Source: Dactylosporangium aurantiacum (lineage in GTDB: Bacteria > Actinomycetota > Actinomycetes > Mycobacteriales > Micromonosporaceae). From it: DNA of 64,000 nt. The position numbers and the translations under genes were made by a program. Shown here piece by piece: positions 8,989-19,039 of this stretch; the first letter of the stretch is position 1; every line of letters begins with the position of its first letter. The notes under the pieces are model-generated. The model worked only from the letters and a program-made list of their open reading frames with translations. It made no database searches and had not been told where the DNA came from. The stretch lies in NCBI RefSeq assembly GCF_000716715.1, contig NZ_JNYJ01000001.1, forward strand, positions 62,001 through 126,000. The letters run 5' to 3'.

Positions 8989-9016
8989 GCCAATCAATCC
9001 CGCAGAAAGAGCCAAT
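8989..9016. promoter_or_regulatory. Direct-repeat operator candidate for the MocR (YczR) regulator
   Basis: GCCAAT occurs at 8989-8994 and again at 9011-9016, 22 bp apart (two helical turns), within the 58-bp divergent intergenic between yczE and the MocR gene. A related inverted TGGCC follows at about 9027. MocR regulators commonly bind direct repeats spaced by whole turns; assignment to this regulator is inference. Confidence 0.5.
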
Positions 9017-9031
9017 TGAAGGGGACTGGCC

Positions 9032-10495
9032 TTGTCCGCGATCGTCCGCGGGGCACAACTGGCCCGCATGCTCAACGCCTGGCAGGTCGCCGTCGGCGTG
9101 CGTGGCCCCGCCGGCCGCCGCCCGGAGTACGTGGTGCTCGCCACCGCCGTGCGTGGCCTGCTCATCGACGGCCGGCTGGCGCTCGGGGTGCGGCTGCCCG
9201 CGGAGCGGGAGCTCGCCGCCGCGCTCGGCATCAGCCGGACGACGGTCACCGCCGCCTACCGTGAGCTGCGCGACAGCGGCCACCTCAGCAGCCGCCGCGG
9301 CGCCGGCAGCTGGACCGCGCTGCCCGCCGGCCACCGCGTCGGCACGTCCGGGCTGTGGACGCCCAGCGACGACGCCGACCTCATCGACCTCGGCTGCGCC
9401 GCGATGCCCGCCCCCGCCGAGCTCGCCGAGGCCGCGACCGAGGCGGTCGCCGATCTCGCCCCGTACACGCTCGGCGCCGGCTACCAGCCGATGGGCCTGC
9501 CGGTGCTGCGCGAGGCGATCGCCGACTGCTACACCGAGCGGGGGCTGCCGACCGACCCGGACCAGGTGATGGTCACCGGCGGCGTCCAGCAGGCGCTCGA
9601 CCTGCTGCTGCGCCTGCTCGTCGCGCCCGGGCAGCGGGCCCTCGTCGAGACGCCCACGTACCCGAACGCGCTGAGCGCGTTCACCGCCAGCCGGGCCCGG
9701 GTCAGCGCGTACGCGATCGGACCCGAGGGCTGGGACGAGGATCTGCTGCTGTCCACGGTCCGGGCGGCGCAGGCGCGGGTCGCGTACCTCATCCCGGACT
9801 TCCACAACCCGACCGGCCACCTCATGCAGACGGCGCTGCGGGAGCGGCTGCCCTCCGCCGCGCACGCCGCCGGCACCGACCTGATCATCGACGAGTCGTT
9901 CGTCGACCTCGCCCTCGACGACGTCGCGATGCCGCCGTCGGTCGCCGCGTTCGACCGCAGCGCCCGGGTGCTCACGATCGGCGGCATGAGCAAGCCGTAC
10001 TGGGGCGGCCTGCGCATCGGCTGGGTGCGCGGCGCGGCGCCGCTGATCGCGCGGCTCGCCGCGGCCCGGGTCGGGGTCGACATGGCCTCGCCGGTGCTCG
10101 ACCAGCTCGTCGCCGTGCAGCTGCTGCGCCGCCGCGACGCGATCGTCACCGCCCGCCGCCGGCAGCTGCTCGCCCGCCGCGACACCCTCGCCGCCGCGCT
10201 GCGCGCCGAGCTGCCGGACTGGCGGTTCGTGCTGCCGGGCGGCGGCATGGTGCTGTGGGCCGAGCTCGACGCGCCCGTGTCCAGCGCCCTGGCCAGGGCG
10301 GCGGAGGAGCTCGGGGTGCGGGTCGCGCCGGGGCCCCGCTTCGGCGCGGACGGGACCATGGAGCGGTTCATGCGGCTGCCGTACACGCTGCCGGAGGCCG
10401 ACCTGGTCGAGGCGGTCCACCGCCTGGCCGCGGCCCGCGCCGACCTGGACCGCCCGCGCCGGCACGCCTGGTCCTCCCCGGTCGTGGTGGCCTGA
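9032..10495 (+). CDS. yczR: MocR/GntR-family PLP-dependent regulator (YczR type)
   Basis: A 487-residue fusion of an N-terminal GntR winged helix (residues about 25-95; LPAERELAAALGISRTTVTAAYRELRDSGHLSSRRGAG) to an aminotransferase fold I domain. The PLP-domain lysine lies in IGGMSKPYWGGLRIGW, with DFHNPTGH and IIDESFVDLAL also visible. The TTG start is chosen because GAAGGGGA lies at ribosome-site distance; an ATG at 9068 is the alternative. Divergent yczE and the GCCAAT repeats between them suggest it regulates that gene, sensing PLP or an amino compound. Confidence 0.9.
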   Translation: MSAIVRGAQLARMLNAWQVAVGVRGPAGRRPEYVVLATAVRGLLIDGRLALGVRLPAERELAAALGISRTTVTAAYRELRDSGHLSSRRGAGSWTALPAGHRVGTSGLWTPSDDADLIDLGCAAMPAPAELAEAATEAVADLAPYTLGAGYQPMGLPVLREAIADCYTERGLPTDPDQVMVTGGVQQALDLLLRLLVAPGQRALVETPTYPNALSAFTASRARVSAYAIGPEGWDEDLLLSTVRAAQARVAYLIPDFHNPTGHLMQTALRERLPSAAHAAGTDLIIDESFVDLALDDVAMPPSVAAFDRSARVLTIGGMSKPYWGGLRIGWVRGAAPLIARLAAARVGVDMASPVLDQLVAVQLLRRRDAIVTARRRQLLARRDTLAAALRAELPDWRFVLPGGGMVLWAELDAPVSSALARAAEELGVRVAPGPRFGADGTMERFMRLPYTLPEADLVEAVHRLAAARADLDRPRRHAWSSPVVVA

Positions 10496-10519
10496 GCCCG
10501 ACGTCTTGACCTGGGATAC

Positions 10520-10543
10520 TTTGACACCTCCTGGCGTGTCAAA
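10520..10543. promoter_or_regulatory. Orphan operator-like palindrome
   Basis: A perfect inverted repeat TTTGACAC-N8-GTGTCAAA lies 25 bp after the MocR stop, in a 340-bp gap with no recognisable gene. There is no T-run after it, so it looks more like a protein-binding site than an intrinsic terminator. A 73-codon open frame across it is Pro/Arg/Gly-rich and unconvincing. The rest of the gap is GC-rich, with CGGCCG-type mini-palindromes. No regulated gene is obvious nearby. Confidence 0.5.
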
Positions 10544-10782
10544 CCTTCCAAGGTCGGGTCTCGGCGTCGCCCGGCCGCCGACCGGCCCGGCCCGCGGGGG
10601 TTGTCCGCGGCCGCCAGGCCGCGTCGCGGCCGTCCACGGCCGCGGGCCTGTCCACGACCGCAGGTCGTGTCCGCGTGACTGCACGCGGACCTGGCAGGGA
10701 GGCCGTTCGCGGCCGACCGGTGGCTGACGGGAGCGGCGGTCGTGCCCACGACGGACCTGAGCAGGAAAAAGACGGAAAAAGC

Positions 10783-10821
10783 GTCATGGCCCCCGGGATG
10801 GCGGTTCCCGGAGGCCATGAC
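10783..10821 (-). terminator. Rho-independent terminator of the acyl-CoA ligase gene
   Basis: A strong hairpin, GTCATGGCC-type arm pairing with GGCCATGAC and a second paired block CCGGGA/TCCCGG, with a six-base loop. On the minus strand it is followed by two T5 runs separated by CCGTC (complement of the A-runs at 10766-10780). It lies just past the stop of the minus-strand fadD-like gene. Confidence 0.85.
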
Positions 10822-10835
10822 ACTGTGGGGTGTGA

Positions 10836-12671
<1,836 letters not shown>

Positions 12672-12821
12672 GGGGGAGGCCTCCGAGGCTGGCGTGGACG
12701 TCGCGGTGACTGGCATCACGTCCCGTCGGTTACTGGAGGGTAAAGGGTCGGTCGCGTTACCGGCTAGACCCGAAATCGAAACGTAGTTCTCCTTGACTGG
12801 AACCAGATTTGAGACCCAGCG

Positions 12822-13445
12822 TCAGAGTCCCAGGCGTGCCGTCCTGAGGCGCTCGGCGAGCGCGGCCGGACCGGTCACGGCGACGTCCGCGACGCCCTGC
12901 CGCCCCGTGAAGAACATCAGCAGCTCCGCCGGCTTCCCGTGTACCACCAGCGCCTCGCCACCCGCGCCGACCGTGAACGGGGTGCCCTGCTCCGGCTCGA
13001 CCGTGACCGCGGCCGGGAACCGGCGGGCGGCCAGCCGGGCCGACTGCCTGAGCCGGCCGGCGACGGCCCGCTCGTACGCCGGGTCGAGGGTCCGCGCGCT
13101 CCAGCCGGGCGTGGCCCGGCGCACGTCCTCGTGGTGGACGAGGAACTCGACGAGGTTGACCGCCTCCTCGGCGAAGCCGGGGCGGACCCAGAACGGCGGC
13201 GTGCGGACCTTGCCGACGAGCGCCGCGTAGTCGCCGGCGGCCAGGCCGGCCTGGACCTTCGCGGTGTGCCCGGCGGCCGCCTTGAGCAGGATGCCGGCCG
13301 CGGCGTCGGGCCGGCGCTCGCGCAGCACCAGGTGCGCGGCGAGGTCACGGGTCGTCCAGCCGTCGCAGAGCGTCGGCGCGTCCGGACCGGCCGCGAGGAG
13401 GGTGTCGGCGAGCGCCAGGCGCTCGGCCCGCGCGAAGGAAGTCAT
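12822..13445 (-). CDS. TIGR03085-family protein (mycothiol/DinB-like four-helix fold)
   Basis: A 207-residue protein of the actinobacterial maleylpyruvate-isomerase-like/DinB superfamily. The N-terminal pattern ERLALADTLLAAGPDAPTLCDGWTTRDLAAHLVLRERRPDAA carries the conserved His of the metal-binding helix, with VEFLVHHEDVRRA supplying the second His pair. These proteins are thought to bind a metal and possibly mycothiol; no substrate is known. TAGCGT ends eight bases before the ATG, so a leaderless transcript is likely. It diverges from the ABC exporter operon at 13554. Confidence 0.85.
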   Translation of the reverse strand: MTSFARAERLALADTLLAAGPDAPTLCDGWTTRDLAAHLVLRERRPDAAAGILLKAAAGHTAKVQAGLAAGDYAALVGKVRTPPFWVRPGFAEEAVNLVEFLVHHEDVRRATPGWSARTLDPAYERAVAGRLRQSARLAARRFPAAVTVEPEQGTPFTVGAGGEALVVHGKPAELLMFFTGRQGVADVAVTGPAALAERLRTARLGL

Positions 13446-13553
13446 GTACGTAACGCTAGCCGGGTTCCGCCGGAGCCGGATTCTGTCGTACCTCGTCGGT
13501 AAGGTTGCACACGGCTGGGGCGACTTACCGGCCGGACGCGACGGAGGGCGGAT

Positions 13554-15398
13554 GTGACCAGCGGCAAGGTGCTCCTCAAGGGGCTGTGGGTGCTCGGCCG
13601 GGCCGTCCGTGACGAGCCTCACATGTTCGCCATCTCGGTCGTCGGCAGCGTGGTCTTCAGCCTGCTCACGATCGCCACGGCGTTCGTCTCCGGCTGGGTG
13701 GTCGGCGAGATCGCCCTGCCCGCCATCGACGAGCGCCACGTCACCACCGGTTCGCTGCTGCTCGGCGGCGCCGCGATCCTGGCGGTCAGCCTCGGCAAGA
13801 TCCTCGGCATCTTCGGCCGGCGGCTCGGCGCCGGCGCCATGCAGTTCCGCCTCCAGGCGCGCTACCGGCAGGCCGTCACCCGGCGGTATCTGCGGCTGCC
13901 CCTGGAGTGGCACCAGCGGCACGCGACCGGCACGCTGCTGTCCAACGCCAACGCCGACGTGGAGTCCGCGTGGTATCCGATCGCGCCGTTCCCGATGGCG
14001 GTCGGCACCGTGGTCATGCTCGTCGCCGCGATCGCCTCGCTGTTCGCCACCGACTGGGCCCTGGCGCTGGTCGGTGTCGCCGTCTTCCCCACCCTGCTGA
14101 CCGTCAACGTCGCCTACTCGCGCCGGATGGCGCCCAGGGTCGCGAAGTCCCAGCAGCTGCGGGCCGAGGTGAGCGCGGTCGCGCACGAGAGCTTCGACGG
14201 CGCCCTGGTGGTCAAGACGATGGGCCGGGAGGCGGCCGAGACCGAGCGGTTCTCCGCCAGGACCGTCGAGCTGCGCGACGCCACGATCCAGGTCGGCCGG
14301 GTCCGGGCCGTCTTCGACCCGGTGCTCGACGCGCTGCCCAGCGTCGGCACCCTCGCCGTGCTGGTCGTCGGCGGGCTGCGTTTCCAGCAGGGCGCGGTCG
14401 CGGTGTCCGAGGTGGTCAGCGCCGCGTTCCTGTTCACGGTCCTCGCGTTCCCCGTCCGGGCGATCGGCTGGGTCCTCGCCGAGCTGCCGCGCAGCGTCGT
14501 GGGCTGGGAGCGGATCCGGCGCGTGCTGGACGCCGAGGGCGACATGGCCTATGGCGGGACCACGCTGCCGGAGGTGCACAAGCCGGCCGCGCTGCGCTTC
14601 GACGACGTCCACTTCGCCTACACCGACGCCGAGGGCCGCCGCGGCGGCGACGTGCTCAGCGGGGTCACGTTCGACGTGCCGGCCGGGCGCACCGTCGCCC
14701 TCGTCGGCTCGACCGGGTCCGGCAAGTCGACGGTCGCCGCGCTCGCCGCCCGGCTCGTCGACCCGCACACCGGCACCGTGCGCCTCGACGGCGTCGACGC
14801 CCGCGAGCTGACCCAGGAGGCGCTCGTCGGCACGGTCGCCCTGGTCGCGCAGGTGCCGTTCATCTTCGACGACACGGTGCGGGGCAACGTGACCCTCGAC
14901 CGGAGCACCGCTGCGGGCCGGCCCGTCGACGACGAGGCCGCCTGGGCGGCGCTGCGGCTGGCGCAGGCCGACGGGTTCGTCGGGCAGCTCGCCGACGGGC
15001 TCGACACCAAGGTGGGTGAGCGGGGCACGTCACTGTCCGGCGGGCAGCGGCAGCGGCTCACCATCGCCCGGGCCCTGGCCGGCGCGCCGCGGCTGCTGGT
15101 GCTCGACGACGCGACCAGCGCCGTCGACCCGCGGGTGGAGGCGGCGATCCTCGCCGCGCTGCGCCGCGACGACGACCGGCAGGCCTCGATCCTCGTCGTG
15201 GCGTACCGGCGGGCCACCATCGCCCTCGCCGACGAGGTCGTCTACCTGGAGCGGGGTAGGGTCGCCGCCCGCGGCACCCACGCCGACCTGCTCGCCACCG
15301 TCCCCGGCTACGCCGACCTGGTCACCGCGTACGAGAAGGCCGAGGCCGAGAAGGAGCGCGAGCACGTGTTCGACGACGAGGAGAGCGTGACCGCATGA
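13554..15398 (+). CDS. ABC exporter half-transporter, subunit 1 (degenerate catalytic Glu)
   Basis: A 614-residue membrane-ATPase fusion: six-helix ABC exporter membrane domain (about residues 20-310), then a nucleotide-binding domain. Walker A is GSTGSGKST, the signature is the canonical LSGGQRQRLT, Walker B reads LLVLDDATSAVD with Asp in place of the catalytic Glu, and the H-loop position reads VVAYRR (Tyr instead of His). Such changes mark the non-catalytic site of heterodimeric exporters. GTG start with GGAGGG upstream. The next two reading frames overlap or follow closely, ending with the partner subunit at 15517. Confidence 0.93.
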   Translation: MTSGKVLLKGLWVLGRAVRDEPHMFAISVVGSVVFSLLTIATAFVSGWVVGEIALPAIDERHVTTGSLLLGGAAILAVSLGKILGIFGRRLGAGAMQFRLQARYRQAVTRRYLRLPLEWHQRHATGTLLSNANADVESAWYPIAPFPMAVGTVVMLVAAIASLFATDWALALVGVAVFPTLLTVNVAYSRRMAPRVAKSQQLRAEVSAVAHESFDGALVVKTMGREAAETERFSARTVELRDATIQVGRVRAVFDPVLDALPSVGTLAVLVVGGLRFQQGAVAVSEVVSAAFLFTVLAFPVRAIGWVLAELPRSVVGWERIRRVLDAEGDMAYGGTTLPEVHKPAALRFDDVHFAYTDAEGRRGGDVLSGVTFDVPAGRTVALVGSTGSGKSTVAALAARLVDPHTGTVRLDGVDARELTQEALVGTVALVAQVPFIFDDTVRGNVTLDRSTAAGRPVDDEAAWAALRLAQADGFVGQLADGLDTKVGERGTSLSGGQRQRLTIARALAGAPRLLVLDDATSAVDPRVEAAILAALRRDDDRQASILVVAYRRATIALADEVVYLERGRVAARGTHADLLATVPGYADLVTAYEKAEAEKEREHVFDDEESVTA

Positions 15399-15520
15399 GC
15401 GTCCTGGTGTGCGGCGGAGGTGGCGGCGTGAGCGGGACACAGCGCGGCGGTGGGCTGCGAGTCGGCGGCGCGGGGCGGGGCTCGGGCCGGCGCCGGAGCG
15501 CAGCGGAGGTGGCGGCGTGA
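15395..15520 (+). CDS. Putative 41-residue Gly/Arg-rich ORF wedged between ABC subunits
   Basis: An ATG overlaps the stop of the upstream ABC gene (ATGA) and the frame ends in a TGA that overlaps the GTG start of the downstream ABC gene (GTGA). The peptide begins MSVLVCGGGGGVSG and continues Gly/Arg-rich to SAAEVAA. A 20-bp direct repeat (15414-15433 and 15503-15522) contains the ribosome site GGAGG and GTGAGC start of the second ABC gene, so the frame may be a by-product of an 89-bp duplication. It may still serve to pass ribosomes between the two genes. No conserved domain seen; could be non-functional. Confidence 0.4.
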   Translation: MSVLVCGGGGGVSGTQRGGGLRVGGAGRGSGRRRSAAEVAA

Positions 15521-17292
15521 GCACGGTCGATGTGGCTGAGCCGGTGAAGGCGGGCGTCCTGCGGCGCGGGCTGCGCCTGTCCCCGGAGCTGTTCACCGGG
15601 CTGGCCGGCACCCTCGGGCTCGCCGTGCTCGCCACCGCCGGGCGGGTCGCCGTCCCGGTCGCCATCCAGCAGGGCATCGACAAGGGGCTGCGCGCGCCCG
15701 GCGGCCCCGACGTCGGCGTGCTCACCACGATCGTGGCGGTCACCGCCGGGGTGCTGCTCCTGACGATGTTCAGCGCCGCCATGATGAACGTGCGGCTGTT
15801 CACGGTCAGCGAGACCGCCCTTGCCGGCGTGCGCACCCGCACGTTCCGGCACATCCACAACCTGTCGATGCTGCACCAGCAGTCGGAGCGGCGCGGCGCG
15901 CTGGTCTCCCGGGTCACCGGCGACGTCGACCAGATCAGCCAGTTCCTGCAGTTCGGCGGGCTCATCTTCCTGGTCAGCCTCGGGCAGCTGGTGGTCACCA
16001 CCGCCGTCATGTGCTTCTACTCGTGGCAGCTGACCCTGGTCGTGATCGCCGCGTTCGCGCCGCTGGTCTTCGTCGTGCGGCACTTCCAGCGCCGGCTCAG
16101 CGTCCTGTACCTCGACGTGCGCGAGAGCATCGGCGTGATGCTCGGCGCGATCGCGGAGAGCGTCGTCGGCGCCCCCGTCGTGCGGGCCTACGGCGTGCAG
16201 CGCCGCACCGCCGAGCGGCTCGACACCGCCATCGACCGCAGCCGCCGCGCGCAGTTCCGGGCCCAGACCAACAACGTCGTGAGCATGAGCTTCGGCGAGT
16301 TCGCGGCGGGCCTGGCGCTCGCCAGCGTCATCGTCGTCGGCACCGTGCTCGGCGTCGACGGTGACCTGAGCATCGGGCAGCTCACCGCGTTCCTGTTCCT
16401 CGCCACGCTGTTCGTCCAACCGGTGCAGGTCGCGACCGAGGTGCTCAACGAGGCGCAGAACGCGATCGCCGGGTGGCGCCGCGTGCTGGACATCATCGAG
16501 ACCGAGCCCGACGTCGCCGACCCCGGCGCCGCCGGGCGGGACCTGCCCGAGGGCGCCGTCGACGTCCGGTTCGACCACGTGCACTTCGCCTATCCGGGCG
16601 GCCCCGAGGTCCTCACCGACGTCGACCTGACCGTGACGGCCCGCACCCGCGTCGCCGTCGTCGGCGAGACCGGCAGCGGCAAGACCACGTTCGCCAAGCT
16701 GCTGACCCGCCTCATGGACCCGACCACCGGCAGCGTCCTGCTGTCCGGGGTGCCGCTCACCGAGGTCCGCTTCGACTCGCTGCGCAGGCGGGTCGTCATG
16801 GTCCCGCAGGACGGGTTCCTCTTCGACGCGACCGTCGCCGACAACGTCCGCTTCGCCCGGCCCGACCTCAGCGACGTCGACCTGGAGCTGGCGTTCACCG
16901 AGCTGGGCCTGCTCGACTGGGTCGACGGCCTCAGCGACGGGCTGCGGACCCAGGTCGGCGAGCGCGGCGAGGCCCTGTCCGTGGGGGAGCGGCAGCTGGT
17001 CGCCCTGGCCCGCGCGTATGTCGCCGACCCCGACCTGCTGGTCCTCGACGAGGCCACCAGCGCCGTCGACCCCGCGACCGAGGTCCGGCTCCAGCGCACC
17101 CTGGACGCGGTCACCCGCGGGCGCACGACGATCGCGATCGCGCACCGGCTGTCGACCGCGCAGAGCGCCGACGAGGTGATCGTCGTCGACAAGGGCCACG
17201 TGGTGCAGCGCGGCCCGCACGCCGAGCTGGTCGCCGACCCGGACTCCATCTACGGCCGCCTGTACGCATCCTGGCTCGAACAGACCCGCTGA
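15517..17292 (+). CDS. ABC exporter half-transporter, subunit 2 (catalytic)
   Basis: A 591-residue partner of the previous ABC gene, starting VSTVDVAEPVKAGVLRRGLR at a GTG with GGAGG; the longer open frame from 15409 is rejected for lack of conserved sequence. It has the six-helix exporter domain and a nucleotide-binding domain with Walker A GETGSGKTT, Walker B LLVLDEATSAVD (Glu intact) and H-loop IAIAHRLST. Its signature is changed to LSVGERQ. Together with subunit 1's canonical LSGGQ this forms one competent and one degenerate ATP site, as in heterodimeric multidrug exporters. Substrate unknown. Confidence 0.93.
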   Translation: MSTVDVAEPVKAGVLRRGLRLSPELFTGLAGTLGLAVLATAGRVAVPVAIQQGIDKGLRAPGGPDVGVLTTIVAVTAGVLLLTMFSAAMMNVRLFTVSETALAGVRTRTFRHIHNLSMLHQQSERRGALVSRVTGDVDQISQFLQFGGLIFLVSLGQLVVTTAVMCFYSWQLTLVVIAAFAPLVFVVRHFQRRLSVLYLDVRESIGVMLGAIAESVVGAPVVRAYGVQRRTAERLDTAIDRSRRAQFRAQTNNVVSMSFGEFAAGLALASVIVVGTVLGVDGDLSIGQLTAFLFLATLFVQPVQVATEVLNEAQNAIAGWRRVLDIIETEPDVADPGAAGRDLPEGAVDVRFDHVHFAYPGGPEVLTDVDLTVTARTRVAVVGETGSGKTTFAKLLTRLMDPTTGSVLLSGVPLTEVRFDSLRRRVVMVPQDGFLFDATVADNVRFARPDLSDVDLELAFTELGLLDWVDGLSDGLRTQVGERGEALSVGERQLVALARAYVADPDLLVLDEATSAVDPATEVRLQRTLDAVTRGRTTIAIAHRLSTAQSADEVIVVDKGHVVQRGPHAELVADPDSIYGRLYASWLEQTR

Positions 17293-17371
17293 CCCGGCCG
17301 TCGCCGCTCGGGCGGCTGGGTTGACGGGTCGGTTTCGGGTCGGCCGGCGTCGGCGGGCCGGGTTGGTGGGG

Positions 17372-17569
17372 TTGGGTTGCCGGATTGGGTTGCCGGATTG
17401 GGTTGCCGGATTGGGTTGCCGGGTTGGGTTGACGGGTCGGGTCGGGTCGGCCGGCCTCGGCGGGCCGGGTCGGTGGGGTTGAGTCGGCGGGTTGGGTTGC
17501 CGGATGGTTTTGCCGGGTTGGGTTGACGGTTTGGGTTGACGGGTTGGGTTGCCGGGTTGGGTCGGCGGG
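17372..17569. repeat. 13-bp tandem array in two clusters
   Basis: Cluster 1 (17372-17436) has five units of TTGGGTTGCCGGA type; the first three are identical, the last two end GGG. Cluster 2 (17492-17569) has six units, more diverged (TTGGGTTGACGGT, TTGGGTTGACGGG, TTGGGTCGGCGGG). The clusters are linked by GTCGGGTCGGCCGG sequence duplicated from the region upstream of cluster 1. The core TTGGGTTG is shared with the 14-bp array at 5419. Confidence 0.85.
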
Positions 17570-17882
17570 GCCGGGTTGGTGGTCGGGGAGCGGCCCGGGC
17601 GACGTGCGTCGCGCGTGCGTCCCGCATTACCGGCGACGCGCGTACGTCCCGCGCCACCGGTGACGCCGGTCGCTGCCCGACGTGGCGGTCCCGGCGGCCG
17701 CGTCTCGACCACGGCGGCAGCGGCGCCACCACCGGCCGCGTCCGCACGGGACCCGCCGCGTCTACCGAGATCCGGCGGCGCGGCAGCTGCGTCGGGCCGC
17801 TCCCGGACGGTCGCGCCGCTCGTGTCCGCGGGCGCCGGTTCGGCCACCGTCCTCATCGACGGCGTGCCGCGCGTCGGGGGTG

Positions 17883-17908
17883 TTGACGTGGGCTTCGGGG
17901 CCTACAGT
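17883..17908 (+). promoter_or_regulatory. Promoter candidate for a leaderless membrane-protein gene
   Basis: TACAGT (17903-17908) ends eight bases before the GTG at 17916. A TTGACG hexamer at 17883-17888 is only 14 bases upstream of it, shorter than the usual 17-18, so the -35 assignment is weak. Confidence 0.45.
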
Positions 17909-17915
17909 GGCTTAC

Positions 17916-18353
17916 GTGCCAGCCGGGGGGCGTCGATACGTGCCGATGCAGGTCCGGGTCGCGGTGACGGGGTTCAACGCGATCGGCGGGGTCATGTTGA
18001 CCCTCGCGCTCACCGCGTTCGGGGTGCTGCTGTCCGGGATGCAGATCGACCCGGCCAACCAGGGCGGCACCGGCTACCTGGACTTCGTGCTGTTCTTCAA
18101 CGCCGTGCTGTTCCTGTTCCCGCTCGCGATGGTGCTGGTGTTCCTCGGTACGCGCGTCAAACGCGGCGAGCACTGGGCGTGGCTGGCGAGCCTGGTGTTC
18201 TGGGCGTTCGTGGGGACGATGGCGCCGCTGCTGACGTGGCTGCTGCCGGCCCCGGCGGTCTTCGCGATCGTGCCGGTGTGCTGCGCCGCGGCGCTGGTGG
18301 GGCTGTTGCTGACGCCGCAGGCCAGGACGCACTGCGCGGACCTGGACGACTGA
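17916..18353 (+). CDS. Unrecognised four-helix membrane protein
   Basis: A 145-residue protein (VPAGGRRYVPMQVRVAVTGFNAIGG at the start) with four hydrophobic spans: about residues 14-35, 50-72, 86-107 and 111-132, and a short charged tail ending CADLDD. I recognise no family. Start choice: the GTG at 17916 lies eight bases after a TACAGT hexamer; GTG 17940 and ATG 17946 are in-frame alternatives. It sits between the ABC exporter and the convergent TetR operon with no apparent partner. Moderate confidence that it is real, because of its coherent helix pattern. Confidence 0.7.
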   Translation: MPAGGRRYVPMQVRVAVTGFNAIGGVMLTLALTAFGVLLSGMQIDPANQGGTGYLDFVLFFNAVLFLFPLAMVLVFLGTRVKRGEHWAWLASLVFWAFVGTMAPLLTWLLPAPAVFAIVPVCCAAALVGLLLTPQARTHCADLDD

Positions 18354-18391
18354 GGCGAGCGGAGCGTCCCGAAGACCCGCAGGCCCGGAAG

Positions 18392-18997
18392 TCAGCCGGC
18401 GGGTGGCGGGAGCAGCGGCTCGGTCAGGTACCGCTGGATCGTCGGCGCCACGCTGTGCACGATCTCGTCCTGGGACATCGAGGCCATCGGTTCGATCTTC
18501 AGGATGTACCGGACCATGACGATGCCGGCCATCTGGGAGGCGACCAGCGCGGCGCGGCGCGGGGCCTCGGCGGGGTCGAGCTTCAGGTGGCCGATCGCGC
18601 GGCGCAGGATCTGCGTGACCAGGAACTCGCGCAGCATCCGGGCGGACCACTCGTGCTGCATGGCGCTGCGGAAGAGGGCGGCGGCCGGGGAGCCGGCGGG
18701 GGAGTCCCACACGCCGAGGAACGTGCGCACGAGCCGCTCGCCGACGCCGTCGATGCCGGCCTCGAAGATCTTCGGCAGCAGCTCGCCGGGGTCGATCGGG
18801 GCGTCCATCGTGGCGAGGAACAGCTTGTCCTTCGCCCCGAAGTAGTGGTGCACCAGCGCCGGGTCGACCCCGGCGCTGGTGGCGATCTGGCGGATGGACG
18901 TCCCGTCGAACCCGCGTTCGGCGAAGGCCTCGCGGGCGGCAACCAGGATCGCCTGGCGGGTGTCCTGGTTGCCGGGGCGTCGTCCCGTACGTGCCAT
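18392..18997 (-). CDS. TetR-family transcriptional regulator
   Basis: A 201-residue TetR protein. The N-terminal helix-turn-helix is typical: TRQAILVAAREAFAERGFDGTSIRQIATSAGVDPALVHHYFGAKDKLFLAT (residues about 13-63); the C-terminal ligand domain is of the common TetR_C type with AMQHEWSARMLREFL. It is the last gene of a minus-strand operon after the ABC-2 ATPase and permease, 42 bp behind the permease. It most likely represses the operon promoter at 20560-20595, where two matching half-site repeats occur. Confidence 0.93.
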   Translation of the reverse strand: MARTGRRPGNQDTRQAILVAAREAFAERGFDGTSIRQIATSAGVDPALVHHYFGAKDKLFLATMDAPIDPGELLPKIFEAGIDGVGERLVRTFLGVWDSPAGSPAAALFRSAMQHEWSARMLREFLVTQILRRAIGHLKLDPAEAPRRAALVASQMAGIVMVRYILKIEPMASMSQDEIVHSVAPTIQRYLTEPLLPPPAG

Positions 18998-19039
18998 GAG
19001 CCTCTTCCCGATGTTCCGGCGTCGCCGCCGTCGCGGCGT

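Larger units (their letters stand above)
17293..17915 (+). other. 623-bp intergenic region downstream of the ABC exporter
   Basis: No gene is supported here. It starts with GGTTGACGGGTCGG-type sequence and two clusters of 13-bp repeats (17372-17436, 17492-17569), and a larger near-duplicate segment of about 118-bp period (about 17318-17384 against 17428-17504). From 17580 to 17880 the sequence is GC-rich, with open frames in several phases that have no recognisable protein character. Confidence 0.7.

Noticed and set aside
10506..10727. 73-codon plus-strand frame after the MocR gene
   Set aside because: Pro/Arg/Gly-rich, crosses an operator-like palindrome, no ribosome site.
15322..17856. 844-codon minus-strand frame opposite the ABC exporter
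   Set aside because: Antisense shadow of two clear ABC genes; composition is Gly/Asp/Arg/His-rich without domains.
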